NCBI GenBank assembly: GCA_030765045.1
Contig: CM060963.1
Location: 93,379,676-93,443,675, forward strand
Direction of reading: 5' to 3'
From: Tenodera sinensis
Lineage: Eukaryota; Arthropoda; Insecta; Mantodea; Mantidae
Length of the DNA stretch: 64,000 nt
Shown here: positions 33,100-44,775 of the stretch, in pieces
Position numbering within the stretch: position 1 is the first letter of the stretch
Layout: every line of letters begins with the position of its first letter
Notes under the pieces: model-generated
The model's input: only the letters and a program-made list of their open reading frames with translations
Database searches by the model: none
What the model was told of the DNA's origin: nothing
Program-made: the position numbers and the translations under genes

Positions 33100-34950
33100 A
33101 AGAGCTAGAACTATTTTACATTTTATGGGAAGAGATGCAACCTATTTGAGGAACTGGAGACCTATTACATTTTTCTGCATAACAAGAAGAATTATTGAAG
33201 GTGTTTTGGACAAGTCTGATAATTTTACATTCTCCTACTACCAGCGTGGCTTTATTTCAGCGCCTCGCACTCACATTAGTCCTCTATTATTAACGGATAT
33301 CTGAGGGTAAAAGCTCTGATTGTATCATTGCTGTTTTAGATATGACCAAAGCTTTTGATTCTATACAGCACGAACACATACACGTTCTGTAGAACCGATT
33401 GATATACTCCAAAACTTGAGAAGTCTGATTATTAACCTTTTATTTAAAAAATATAATGCCTACAGATTGAAACAATGAAAGTCCAAACAAAACCTATTGA
33501 AGTTCATAAAGGAATTCCTCAGGGTTGTCCATTCTCTCCGACGCAGTTTAATTTGGTACTAGATGGCCTTTTGAAAGATTTGACCGTTAATGAATTGTGT
33601 GAGGAATATAGATTCCATTTAAGCCCTAATTTACATAAACTTTCAGTCTTGGCTTTTGCTGATGATATTGCTATCACGAAGTGAAAATGGAATCCAATCC
33701 CTCTTCAGTCAGCTGACTCAGTCTGAGTTCTATAGGTCTTCAAATAAATCCAGCTAAAAGCAAACTATGCATTCTTGATGCATCTATCTGCATCAAGAAT
33801 GATATCCTTTTTGTAACAGAAATAACTTCTATGAATGGTTCAGTTGTAAGATCTTTAATTTAAAAAGAAGTGAATAACATATCTGGGCATTAATTTCAAA
33901 GATGAAATCATATTTGATGAGAAGCCTATCATCTCTGCTCTACATAAAAACATATCTAAGCTTTTTGCTTCACCCTGACTTAAGCCTGATCAATTATTAA
34001 TCAGTACATCTGGCCCAATCGTGCATATCCGTTACAATGTGCACCGCTGCAAAAGCTGATCAGGCTTTCTGCTTGATGAAACAAAATAACTAAAGGTGCA
34101 GTAAGGAAACCATTGGTTCAGCTCATGATTGCCCCGACGCTACGCTTCCAATAGTTTAGCGGCTTCGCTGTGGTGAGGGCTACTTGAGAGGCTCACACAT
34201 AACATTGAAGATCCTTATTGGTCAGGAATCTTGAGAAGGAAAATACTTTCGCCTTATCTAAGCTAGATATACCACCGAAGCAGTTAATCGGAGAGGTAGA
34301 CGTATCTGGAAAGAGTGAAGTAGTGAAGCGTTAAAACATGGACAACACACACCTTAAGAGACAAAGATGCTCTGTTTTCAGAAGTTACAAAGATTAATTT
34401 GTACGTCAGCAATAAAATTTAACCATCCTCATCTTAATGCACCAATGCCCTCAATATGTTCAGAGCAGTTTGCACTAGAGCAGGCAGAAGTTTCAGCGCA
34501 ACCCGCTGTCGTTTTCTAGAATGTGCCGAGATTGAAACCCTAGGACACCTGCTGGGTCATGCCCTAAAAATGCACCACTGATCAACGTCAGACATCATAG
34601 AGTTCGAAGCTCATTGGCTACTTCGCTCAGATCAATGGGCTGGGAATTGTACGAAGAAGTTAATTGCATCTCATCTAAAGGTCCAGAAGAGCTGACATCG
34701 CTGCACTTAACCGGCTCGAAGGAACATCAGTTGTCATCGACCGTACCATCTGGTTCGAGAGAGTTCTGCAGCAAGCCGAAGAGGTTGATAGGAGATAAAA
34801 TCTATATATGTACCATGCCTTCCTAGTTTAGCCATGAAATACCATCTGCCACTTAAAAATTGGTTCGTCATTGGATTACTTCTTGGGAGTTGGGGAGGTA
34901 TATCAAATTTAACGTTCAACGTATTAAAAAAGGCTCAACATTTCTAAAAA
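33100..34950 (+). pseudogene. decayed LINE of the R2-like, restriction-like-endonuclease group
   Basis: Pieces of one ORF appear in order over ~1.8 kb. NWRPITFF (RT motif 1) comes first, then AVLDMTKAFDS (33,330-33,362), GIPQGCPFSPTQFNLVLD (from 33,511) and LAFADDIAI with FADD at 33,655-33,666, the catalytic centre. GLQINPAKSK and YLGINFKDEIIFDEKP follow, and then a Cys/His cluster with ETLGHLLGH (~34,507-34,560). The C-terminal part has GWELYEEVNCIS (from 34,638), RADIAALNRLEGTSVVIDR and TIWFE. The GCP-SP-FNLVLD form, the Cys/His cluster after the RT and the YEEV...D...ID-T-x-FE region are hallmarks of R2/R4/NeSL-type elements, which have one ORF and a C-terminal restriction-like nuclease. 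Frameshifts and stops are frequent. No rDNA flanks it, and the N-terminal zinc fingers were not seen. Confidence 0.8.
33770..33801. repeat. perfect 13-bp inverted repeat (hairpin)
   Basis: CATTCTTGATGCA and TGCATCAAGAATG are separated by six bases, inside the R2-like relic downstream of FADD. Confidence 0.9.
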
Positions 34951-35661
34951 TGGCTTTGTGGTATAATAATTTCTATTATCAAAGGCTGTTTAAAAATCCT
35001 TCATCATCATTTAAGTTAGTAACTTTTGCTCTCGTGAAGTATTACTGTTGCTAAATGTGAAAAACCAATTAATGACATTCTTATATAATAATGTTCATTG
35101 ATTTTCCTAGTTTGATTTTAGTTGTAGCTCTTATATATTATATTTTTATATTAGTATGTTGTTTTCTGAATTTGATGTTTTATCTGCACTGCATTTTATT
35201 ATTTTACTTCATTGAGCAGATGGTTGCCGACGTATGTTTGATGCAGTCCCATTTTGATTAATTATCTTTCATGGCATTATTACAACACAAACTCGGAGAC
35301 TCTTGAAATACACAAGCGCTAAATTCACTTCTGAAGTATATTGCTTTTGTTGAAACAGGGCGATGGAAAAAAGTAAACTAAAGCCGCATGATTCGTGAAA
35401 TTGTAGTCCGACTACCAGTCTCCCGTAGCGTGCGAGTCCGACTGCTACTCTGCCGTGGTGTACGTAAAAAGCGCTATATCTTTCCTTTCCTTTCTTTGCA
35501 AGAAAGAATACAGCATGATACAATTTATGCCTTTGCATGCAGGTTTTCGACACCTGCCAATACTAAAAATATTGTAATATTGTTAGATGGGAACACCTAA
35601 GTATTTTATATTACTGAAAATCTCATTTTTACTCTTCGGAGAAAAAATAATAATTGTTGGG
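34951..35661. other. no supported feature
   Basis: AT-rich intronic sequence preceding the CMIP-like exon. Confidence 0.5.
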
Positions 35662-35677
35662 CATTTTTCTGTTACAG
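35662..35677 (+). promoter_or_regulatory. 3' splice site (polypyrimidine tract and AG)
   Basis: A T-rich stretch runs directly into TTACAG, next to the first codon of the CMIP-like exon. It is a good acceptor and fixes the exon start. Confidence 0.7.
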
Positions 35678-35806
35678 CCGAGCGGATTCATGGAGATGTC
35701 GGTACCATATTCCAGTATGGAGGAAGTGTACGTTGTCGCACGATGGGATGTTGGGTACAAGTTCTGCATCAGGATAGTAGTGTCGGATGGATCTCTTCTA
35801 CTGCAG
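35678..35806 (+). CDS. CMIP: internal exon of a C-Maf-inducing protein (CMIP) orthologue
   Basis: This is a 129-base, 43-codon exon. A pyrimidine-rich acceptor ending in TTACAG precedes it and a consensus donor, CAG|GTAAGA, follows it. The frame is open and phase 0 at both ends. The peptide begins PSGFMEMSVPYSSMEEV and ends SDGSLLLQ. As I remember vertebrate CMIP, its PH-like N-terminal region has PTGYMENSVSYSAIEDV at this place and ends ...TVLLQ before the next exon, at nearly the same length. CMIP is an adaptor with a PH-like domain and C-terminal leucine-rich repeats, studied in signalling downstream of receptors. The next exon should begin near an AN-YLRDQW-like motif; I did not find it downstream, nor the preceding exon upstream, so flanking introns exceed 28 and 35 kb. 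The assignment rests on remembered similarity plus splice sites; the gene symbol is the vertebrate name. Confidence 0.8.
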
Positions 35807-35812
35807 GTAAGA
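35804..35812 (+). promoter_or_regulatory. 5' splice site CAG|GTAAGA
   Basis: The sequence CAGGTAAGA matches the animal donor consensus and ends the CMIP-like exon after a Gln codon. Confidence 0.75.
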
Positions 35813-37865
35813 CCTACTTCCAAGCTTAAACCTTTTCCGTTCACTGCAGTCTTCGAAGTGTTTCTAGAAAATATATATTACAGTAATTATTTGCCACACA
35901 GTTTATTTTTACGGTACATTTACTTCAACATCCTTCAAAATAATTCCCTTGGGATTTAAGATTGCTTTCCATTATTGGGTCGTTCCTTAAAGCACAATTC
36001 TGTGAGTTTTTTGTTTTGTTTTGTTTTTCTTACGTTGAATTCAGGTCATTAAACGCGATGACATACTATTCTCAGTGGGATTTCACAGTATGATGAAAGT
36101 CACTATCACATGGATCCATGTCCAATTTATAGACTGGACAAAGGAATATTTAGAATTACAATTGGTCTTACGTTACACATGCCTTTTCTCTTTTGAGGAT
36201 GCTCCGTTAATATGGGGTGTACTTTGAGATGAATGTACCACATTCATGGACTGTTTCTTCATCCTCTCTTTTTTCTAAAACTCTGACAACCATGACTTCT
36301 ATGATTATCTCGGTTTCCAGGGCGTTGATTTATCTTTCATAGGAAAGCAAGTGAATAGGTTAGTTTCAGAGATGTGCGTGCAGCATCCAGAAATGCGGCA
36401 AGCGCGTCGCTGGTATGCAGTAGCTAATGGAAACAAGCAATTTCCGGAACGGATATTAGCTCTAGGTTTCTGCAGGGTGAACTTGCTTTGTAAACGGCAT
36501 CTTTTAATGCGTTAAGTCGAAGAGAAACTTATCTGGTTATGTCTTGGTATCTATCGTCAAAACTTCATAGGCGCGGACGTCATGGACGTGCCATATTAAT
36601 GGCGAAACTACAATAATGTATGGGTACTTCTGAAGAACCTAAACACTGGTTGATCTTCAGGAAGTTTTGGATTAAATATGAGCATCGTAAATACACTAAA
36701 AGTTTAAGATGTTTCGTTTTCTGGGGAAGTTTTAATATACCAGAAGATTTAACAACTATTGTAATCCCAATTCAAAGATTTCAATCGATGTGATACAGAG
36801 ATCTCTATTTATTGAACTCAGCCATAAAATATATGTGAAAAGAATTACTTTGCGTTTAAATTCAATAAATGACATGAAATTAGGAGAAACGCAATGCAGC
36901 TTCAAAAATGGAGGAAGCTGCTCCGACTGCAGGTATACCGGATGGAAGGGATCTTATTACATTAATTCTAATATGTGCTTCATAGAAGACATCACCAAAA
37001 AGTATAATGGCATTTGTTCTTTGATGAGCTGATTTCGAAAAAATAAATGGTTTTTGTTCCAAATTGGGTGCGTAATTCCACAGGAATGTACGAGGATAGT
37101 ATTTTTTTTTTACTTGTAAGATGCGTAGAGTAGTTTATTTATGACTTAGTTTCGGTAGTAATTATGGGACAATACACAGGGTTTCAAAATAGTTAATCAG
37201 ATAAAAGAATTGAAGGGATACTCCGAGCAGATTTTTCAGACGTGAGGCAACTCGATAGCGTTGAGTTGAGGTTGGCCACGAATCGGAACCGTTTCTGGAT
37301 GTAAACATGTCGGTCGCTTGCAGAGTGGTGTAATGTTTTGGGAGATACGATTCCGATTGCCTTACACTCGCACAGTAAACATGGAAGAACAAGGCGTGGT
37401 ATTTGTTTACGCTCAGGAAATATGACGCTGCGGTATTTACTTATGTACTGACCTAGTGAGAGTGACTCCCACACAATCTGCAGCGTTGCCGGCTTGTTTT
37501 TGACAAAATAAAATGTCTCCGTAGGAAATGGTCAGAGTAAAAACTGTAAGATACAGAATGTGTTCCAAACACCGAGATCTATCACTGATTTAAATTATTG
37601 TAATGACTTCCCTTCCACTCGGTATATGAGGTACAACAAATAATTCAGAAAGCACAAAAAAGAAGGGAATTTAGCCTTCCTTTATACATAATATTTGAGA
37701 TTAGGAGAAAGCCTTCGACAAAGAACTTCGTAATTAACTGTGAGATACAATGCATAGCAAAGATTCCAAAATACCTAGTTAGGAGTACAAAAAGCTTATG
37801 TAATATGCAAAAGGCTTATGTGATACAAGAATACCAGTACGAAGAGAAAGTGCAATTAGTGATAC
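35813..37865. other. no supported gene
   Basis: A T-run near 37,098 and a possible transposon terminus (ACACAGGGTTTCAAAA near 37,177) with a short open frame starting near 37,380 were seen. No firm match was made. Confidence 0.4.
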
Positions 37866-38090
<225 letters not shown>

Positions 38091-38194
38091 AAAAATAAAA
38101 CAATCAAGGGGCAAGCTTTTCCAAATCTGTTCATTATACATATTGATAGTAGCGATAGAAAATCACAACAGCCATAATAAATACGCTAATACAT

Positions 38195-38830
38195 CCTCTT
38201 CATAGGCGATCACATAGTAATTGCAAAATCGGAGGATGAATTATAGGTAAGTCACTAGTTCCAGCGAGTGATAGAAATTCTGAATTTATAATAAGAAAAC
38301 TAAACAATAGCTTTCAAGGTTTTTGGACCAAAGAAAGTGCAAAAAATAACTCATTGAAACATTTTAAGTGTTTGACTACATACCTATGACACATTTAAAA
38401 CGAAACATTCAAATTACATAATAGTGTGGAGCTGTTGGATTAACTTGAGAAACAAAGCTCAACACTCAATACGATTAAGATTTTATAAAATACTGGCTAC
38501 AGCATTGCTGTGAATATTAGTCTTTAAAAAGAACAGCCAAAGGAAAAACTGAATCATAGGAAACGAAGTACTTTCCGAAGAGCTGCAGGGCCTTCATTTG
38601 AATCATCAAATAAATGAATAGCAGGAAGGCATCTTCAATCTGTCACAAAGAGAATTGGCACCTACATATAAAACGAATGGATGATGGCAGATTACCTAAC
38701 TTGATAGTTGAGTACCAAAGAGGAAAAGAAATATACTCATAGATTGGCTAAGAACAAGATGTAACGATGACAAACTTTGAAGAGCAATAAGACACTAGGT
38801 TAATTGCTGTAGTTGAAGGACAAGAAAAAG
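38195..38830 (+). pseudogene. LINE ORF2 C-terminal relic
   Basis: FIGDHIVIAKSEDEL resembles the FADDQ-x-I-A-x-SEDDL segment around the RT catalytic motif, with the Ala-Asp pair lost. About 400 bp later the frame WHLHIKRMDDGRLPNLIVEY matches the conserved C-terminal W-x-HL-x-RMDD-R-P segment of such LINEs. Stops lie between them. Confidence 0.62.
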
Positions 38831-39829
38831 AAAAAAGCCTTCGTGTAAGTAGTTCGGGGTTCCTGATTTGTTATTTCCTTAAGGAATAAAATAAGGATTT
38901 TACCCGCCCCCGTTGACAGTAGTGTCACATGGAAGATCGAGACGATGAGCCCATTGCAGAGCAAGCAATACGGTCAATACGAAGGCTCTGTTGTAATGAA
39001 TAAAAGCATTTGTAAGTGATCATGCATCTTCAACTTGAAATAAGTATCACTGCCCAGGAGAATCTTGTTCAGATAGGTTTGCATTTTTTGTTTAAACTCT
39101 GAGCTTCAGTTTCTTAGTGCAAATTTAATGTTGCGTAACAACTTTAAAAGAGAGGATATGAAAGCAAATATCGTTTTCCAATTCCTGTTTGCAACGTCAT
39201 TTATTTTATATCCAGTCATTTTACGCGGCACGTGATGCAGTAAACAACGACTTGTTAAAATAGGGAATCAAGCGCTTTTGTTATCAGCTCTGCGTGAGTT
39301 TGAATCTCACGAATTTCACATAACGTGCCCATATTTCACGTTATCGGGTAAAAACGCTTGCCAGCGCCTGACGCAGATAATGGGAACTAAATCGTATGAC
39401 AAATGCCAAGTGTTACACATTAACATGAAATTTCTAATAAGTTACCAAAACGATTTGTGCTGAATCGCGCTTCCGATAATGAACCTCATTATTCCTTAAT
39501 CACACTCTGTCGGATACATTGAAACTGTGTTTATCCTCAATGTTATTTTTTCTTCCTTGAATGGAATCATTACGGGAATCTGGAATGAAGTGTTTGGTTA
39601 AAAGGCAACTTTTTTATTATTAAAGTTAGTTTTGAATTCTTGCTTACAAGAAAATATACACACTTTGGCTGTATTTCTAGAGAAAGAGAAAGAAGATCAT
39701 GAAAAATCCAAGTTCATAAAGTGCGAGACGATTTTTTGTTTGTTCGTTTGTCTGTTGTTCTGAATCTAAAACTGAGCTCAAGCTTTCCCTCGCACGAACC
39801 AAGCATTGATACTTAACAATACGGATGCA
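38831..39829. other. no supported feature
   Basis: A weak B-box-like GAGTTTGAATCTCAC near 39,296 was noted; otherwise nothing. Confidence 0.45.
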
Positions 39830-40250
39830 AATTTAAGAAGAGTTCAGAGGCAGAAATGTCAAGTATTACACCACGATGGATCATAAGAATTAGAAATACC
39901 GGGAGAACAAAAACTTTCGAACGGGGCGCACGGTGTTTTGCCTGTCGGTGTCCTCGGCGCTCGTTGCCATCTGTCGCTATCATAGAAAGGCGCGGATGAA
40001 GCCATACATTTTCCAAAATTTTTTTTAAAGGAAATGCTGTACCTGGCTATTGCCGTTGTCCATACATTTTGGTACCGCTTCAGGAAAGTATCCATCACTC
40101 GCCGTAGTTCACGTTGCGCAATTTCCTGTCGGATATTTTGTTTTAATTCTTCCAGCGTGCGTGGGTTTGTCTTGTACACTTCATATTTCAAGTTACCCTA
40201 GAGATAGGAATACCTGAGGGTTAGGTGGGGGTACCGAGGGAATCAGTCTC
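39830..40250 (-). pseudogene. IS630/mariner-like transposase relic (C-terminal part)
   Basis: The minus strand reads HLTLRYSYL-stop-GNLKYEV and then YKTNPRTLEELKQNIRQEIA. The usual family pattern is a PRSPDLT-x-x-DFYLWG block followed by VY-x-T-P-x-TLEEL. The tryptophan codon of LWG appears as TAG (plus 40,198-40,200), a disabling point change. Upstream catalytic parts are absent. Confidence 0.75.
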
Positions 40251-40589
40251 TACTAATAATAATTATTAGTGTCCTGAAACACACATTCAATTATTCTTAT
40301 AGAAAGATTGGCCGTTGAAGGGTCTTATTGAAAAAAGAACGGAAAATAACGCTCCCTATATGTTAATTATCTAGAAAAAGATAGGAGGGGGGGGGGGGAA
40401 TTGTATTCACGTATGTACGGCCGTTAACTGTCGATTCGAAAAAAAAAATGACCCTGTAACTCAGAACCTAATATTGTTCATGAACTACCCCTTCATGATG
40501 AACAAATTGGTGTATGGTGCGCCACTAGCGGAGAAAGTTTTCTCAGAGCTCCAATAAGTCTCTTTCCTAACTTCGTTTTTAAAATATCC
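40251..40589. other. no supported feature
   Basis: A G-run (40,387-40,398) and a short A-run only. Confidence 0.5.
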
Positions 40590-40860
40590 TTCCTGTTTCC
40601 GGATTCGATCCCCGGAACCAGTACGGGGAGGTCTGGTCCGGGGTGCACTCAGCCTCGTGATGTCAGTTGAGTAGCTGTCATGATAGAAGGGTCAAGTAGT
40701 CGCCTTACGGTCTTGGAATCGACGCGTTGACCCCCGTCACGCCCATCCTGCACTCCTCCATGGTCTTGACTGCGGCTGGAGGGCGCAGCGCCCGGGTGAT
40801 AAGAATATACTCTGCATACGGGAGACGCCTTATGGATTATTATGAAATATCTTTGAATGC
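40590..40860 (+). repeat. SINE-C, truncated copy 1
   Basis: Starts near a B-box-like GGATTCGATCCCCGG and continues GGGGTGCACTCAGCCTCGT, matching the reverse complement of the 62.5 kb copy. The A box is missing, so the copy is 5'-truncated or its head has diverged. Confidence 0.6.
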
Positions 40861-41084
40861 TCCCACATATTTCTTGAAGTTCGTTAATTTTGTGTTGGGT
40901 ATCTTGATCATTCTTAAAACTTATTTTGTCAGTCGAGATTATTTATTCAATAATTTTACACTTTATTGCGATATTTGATCTCATTGGATATTTAACTCTA
41001 AAAGTCATTCACTATGAAAATTCAAGGAAGGAAAAGATAAACAGTGGAAAAATAAGAATGCTAATGAATGTAGAAAATGTATGT

Positions 41085-41270
41085 TACTGGTAGAAACCAT
41101 TGATGAAAAAGCATTCCAGTGGTAAAACCTATTAACATGGCTGAATGATAGAATATTTACGAAAGAAAGTATGTAATGGAAACCAGAAGGAAGAAATAGA
41201 GTAGGAAGGCCAACTAAGGGATTGAAATTACTACAGGATGCAGATGCCTTGCGTAGGGGAAGAAATAGAA
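41085..41270 (+). pseudogene. LINE ORF2 extreme C-terminal relic
   Basis: The frame WKPEGRNRVGRPTK, after LLTWLNDRIFTKES, resembles the W-x-PEGKRKVGRP-x-x-RW terminal block of many LINE ORF2 proteins. Only this short part remains, with one stop. Confidence 0.5.
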
Positions 41271-41403
41271 TTCTATAATGTTATATATACGTATTATATA
41301 ATATATATGTATAATATAGTGCTTCCTTATGGCAAACTGAAGCATTGTAGAAATAAAGAAAGAAAAAAGGGGGCTGCCATTACTAGCAAGTCTTGTCCGC
41401 ACC

Positions 41404-41450
41404 CAAATGACCTAGCTGTCGACGGGCCCTTAAACTCCACCCACTCAGGT
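41404..41450 (+). repeat. short 3'-tail repeat (TAGCTGTCGACGGGC type)
   Basis: AATGACCTAGCTGTCGACGG followed by GCCCTTAAACTCCACCCACTCA; second copy of the repeat seen at 14.6 and 45.6 kb. Here the simple-repeat tail is short. Confidence 0.65.
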
Positions 41451-43189
41451 CTTTCTTTTGAGGGTGGTACCACTCATTTTATTTGTTTAAGGTCTCTGCA
41501 ATGTATCTCCCATTATATTAACGTTCCATTGGACTTGGAATTCACTTTCCATAATTTTGTTTCCTCCCCTCAGATCACTTTATGCAGGACGGGGAGGAAG
41601 AGGAGAGAATGACGATGCGTAAACAAGCCAGTTGCTTACTTGTACTTACTGTATGCTGGAACGAAGGTTACTGAAGCCTTTTAACGTGGTTCATTTCAAC
41701 TTTTTATCTTCAAACTATCGACCATTTCTTTTGAATCATCCTTATATGTAGTAATACTATAAAGTGAATTAATTTAGTGTGTTCAGGATAAACTGAAAAC
41801 CTGTTCAATGAAGTTTCATAATTCACAAATTATCAAAAATTTTCCTTCCTTTCGTTCTTGGTGGTTTTAGATTTCATCACAGGTTGATGGGTTCTGAGAT
41901 GGAGGAGTTCGAAGTCATTTTTCGTATTCCCTGGATTCCCCATGATTGATCGTTACTTTTTTTTACGCCACTTATTACCACTGAGTGAAAGTAAGATTTG
42001 TATAGTAGTTTTTTATTTATCTTTTTATTTTGGAAAACCAAAACTACATCAGCAAAAAAGATATACTGCTAGTTGGAATTTATGTTAAACGTGCCTATGA
42101 ACTTCCATGAACCGATAATACATAAGGTGCAGAAATTATATTGTTTGTGAACAGAATATCGAGGAAACTTTTCAGCCTTAAATGACTAAGCAAGTTTTCC
42201 TCAGACCTGAAGCGAACCGAAGACATAAGATTAGATCCCAGTTGTTCATTGCATTAACCTTTATGATGGTATTTTTATTACCTAGGACAAGCTTTTTTTA
42301 AGGTAGTATAGTTTACGGCAGACTTTTACACTCCGGAACCCCAGATTTCAATCGTCCATTACTTTAGGCAGCGCGCTTTACCTTGCAGGTGGTCAGAACA
42401 GTTGAAGCTCGAGGAGTAAGGTTGAAGCATGGCGAATTTATGAAGTCGACCGTGAATGTTACTGCATTATGTTGATTAAGTTACCTATGCCAATAGTAAT
42501 TATCAAGACAATTCTATTTTTTCATTTTTTTTAAATTTGTAGCGGAATGTTTAACTAAAGAATAAAAATGAAACACATTCACTTAACTACGAATTAAATA
42601 ACCATAAAATATAAATATATAAATGCCTAAAGTTAAGAATTTACTTCAGGCAATTAAAATAAAGACCAAAGTGTTAGTAAACTAGTTTTTAACTATAAGA
42701 TAAAAAATAAACAAACAATATAGAACACTCCTGTGCACCGGATAAAATAAATACAATAGAACATAAAGTTCGTTCAGCATTTAGTAAAAGCTAAAAACAC
42801 CTGACCTATATTATTTTCTTAAATGTTGAATACAAGCAAATAAAAACAATATGCAATGTTAGCAACGCTGTTGGCAGCGCAGGATGAGAAGTGAGTGAGA
42901 TTAATCCTCCAGGCTGCTGTTTCAAAATCTTAAACTCCAGTGCAAATAACTATTTGTGCAAAACAAACTACCTAAATTGTGGAGAAACGGGCGCTTAAGA
43001 AAGAGAAGATAATCCAGACCAACATAATCATATCTAACGTCTATTGCATACGTCAGTAATAACGAAAATTGTGTAAAACACAATGCGGAAATAAGCAGGA
43101 ACTGAAAAGACTAAAATCATATTTTGTTTTTCTTTGCGTGGAATCGTTTCTTAAACATTGTAAAAAAAATCTCAACGATAAAGTCGCCC
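41451..43189. other. no supported feature
   Basis: AT-rich, unrecognised. Confidence 0.5.
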
Positions 43190-43465
43190 TTGTGTAATTC
43201 TTTGGAGTCTCCTTTTTCTTCTCTACGTTGTCCTCTATTTACTTTTAGTTTCGCTTCTTTGAATAGAGATCAACAACTTTGGTACTTTGTATAGGATATT
43301 CAGCTTTTTTTCATTACATTCGACAGTGTATTCCTTTCAGCCTTTTCGAATGCCTTTTCGTAATCTATACATTCAAGTTGAATTTCTAAGGTCTTCTCTT
43401 TACATTTCTCAGTTATTTGATTGACTCTACGTTATCTGTAATGCTTCTTTTAATAAAATACTACG
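43190..43465 (-). pseudogene. LINE reverse-transcriptase fragment
   Basis: The minus strand reads RVNQITEKCKEKTLEIQLE and then CIDYEKAFEKAERNTL. The second block matches the FIDYEKAFD-x-V-x-R-x-x-LW segment of RT motif A. The surrounding motifs are lost. Confidence 0.6.
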
Positions 43466-44429
43466 ATCCGAAATAACGTGTTAGCACTTTCAAGCAGAAT
43501 ATGTACTTACAATGAAGGTGAAAACACTTTTGAAATTAATATTCGTTTTTAAGGTATAATAATTGTGCACTTCATTGGCAAAATGCACTATTAGGGTGAA
43601 ACGTTGCTATCATAGGAAACCTGCCTGTGATTTTTATGCTGATGAAAATTTGTATCTCAGTCGGGTACTCGACTAAAATAAAGACGTGTATTTTCGGGCA
43701 GCAAGCGAAAGTGTTCAAAGTGGTTTTCCATGGACAAATAACATTAGAGGCTATATAACCTTAGGTTGTCTGAGAAAAAGACCAAGCCAGCAGTAATATC
43801 CGTTCTCAAGGGTTCTGAAATCCAAGGTCCAAAGAGCCCCGTCCATTAGTTAGGCTACATAGAGAAAGGTGCCTCCAGCACTGCGGTGGTAGTCTATAGG
43901 GAATTTTGAAGTTAATACGATTTCATTTTTCATGCCTTCCATCTGCAGTAGTACGTTGTCTGCAATGGTCCGTAGAGCAGTCTTCTTCTTCTTTTCAAAG
44001 TCAGTTGCTATTAGCGAGATTTTAAGTCTTAATGTGAATGCGGAGGGGGGAATTTTGTTATTAGATGCCAGTCAACAAATAGTTCTACAAAGAAAACAAT
44101 TGAATCACCAAATGTGAGAAGGGAATCTATGATAATTTAAGCAGCCATCACATTTCTACTAAATGGGAAGTTTCTACAAATGGATCAGACACTAAGATAA
44201 TTTGTGCCAGCCCATTGTGTTGGTTTAGGCTGCAGTTATTGAATTAGATAAATAATGTGTATGTTAACGCAGAGCAGAACCCAGCGTGTTTGTTCATATT
44301 ATCCGCTCCTTTTCGCCTAAATGGCTTTACTGCCATTGATTTTATGACAATAAGTGATACTAGCCTGCCGATCTGTCACAAAGTACCTAATCAATATCAA
44401 CAGCAGCATCGTGCTGGTATAGGCCTGGC
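43466..44429. other. no supported feature
   Basis: Nothing recognised between the two LINE fragments. Confidence 0.45.
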
Positions 44430-44775
44430 CTTAAAGTATTTGGAATTCATCCATCGATCCGTTTCCTCGATAGACGTCTTCGTAGCTTCATGTATATATG
44501 CTTTTTGGGAAGTTGATGATGTTCTTCCATTCTCAGAAGCTGTCCATAATACATGTTTTAACATTAGGTTATTCTTTCATACTCTTTCATGTCTTTCTTT
44601 TCCTTTCTATCTGCTCTGTGTTAGACTGGCGCCGAACGCAGCAATCTCATCTCTACGGACTGTTATTTCTTTGGTATCTTTCTTCGTCAATGTCCAGCAT
44701 TCATATCCGCGTAGAAAGATTGGACAGCTAGTACTTTGTAAAATTGTAGGATTGCTTGTGCTCTAGCTTTGTTAG
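44430..44775 (-). pseudogene. LINE C-terminal fragment
   Basis: The minus strand reads YECWTLTKKDTKEITV followed by RADRKEKKDM and LLRMEEHHQLP, resembling the conserved YG-SECWT-x-x-K segment and following C-terminal blocks of a LINE ORF2. Frameshifts are present. It lies upstream, in transcriptional sense, of the RT fragment at 43.2-43.5 kb, the opposite of intact order, so the two are separate insertions or a rearranged copy. Confidence 0.58.

Larger units (their letters stand above)
1..35677 (+). other. upstream intron of the CMIP-like gene (partial)
   Basis: By inference, everything left of the exon belongs to one or more introns of the CMIP-like gene. I could not find an upstream exon on the plus strand; the mobile-element content is itemised separately. 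A short or divergent exon could have been missed. Confidence 0.5.

Noticed and set aside
37177..37500. Possible IS630-type transposon 5' end with transposase N-terminus
   Set aside because: ACACAGGGTTTCAAAA and a frame starting MEEQGVVFVYAQE are suggestive, but the frame breaks at once and no HTH pattern is clear.
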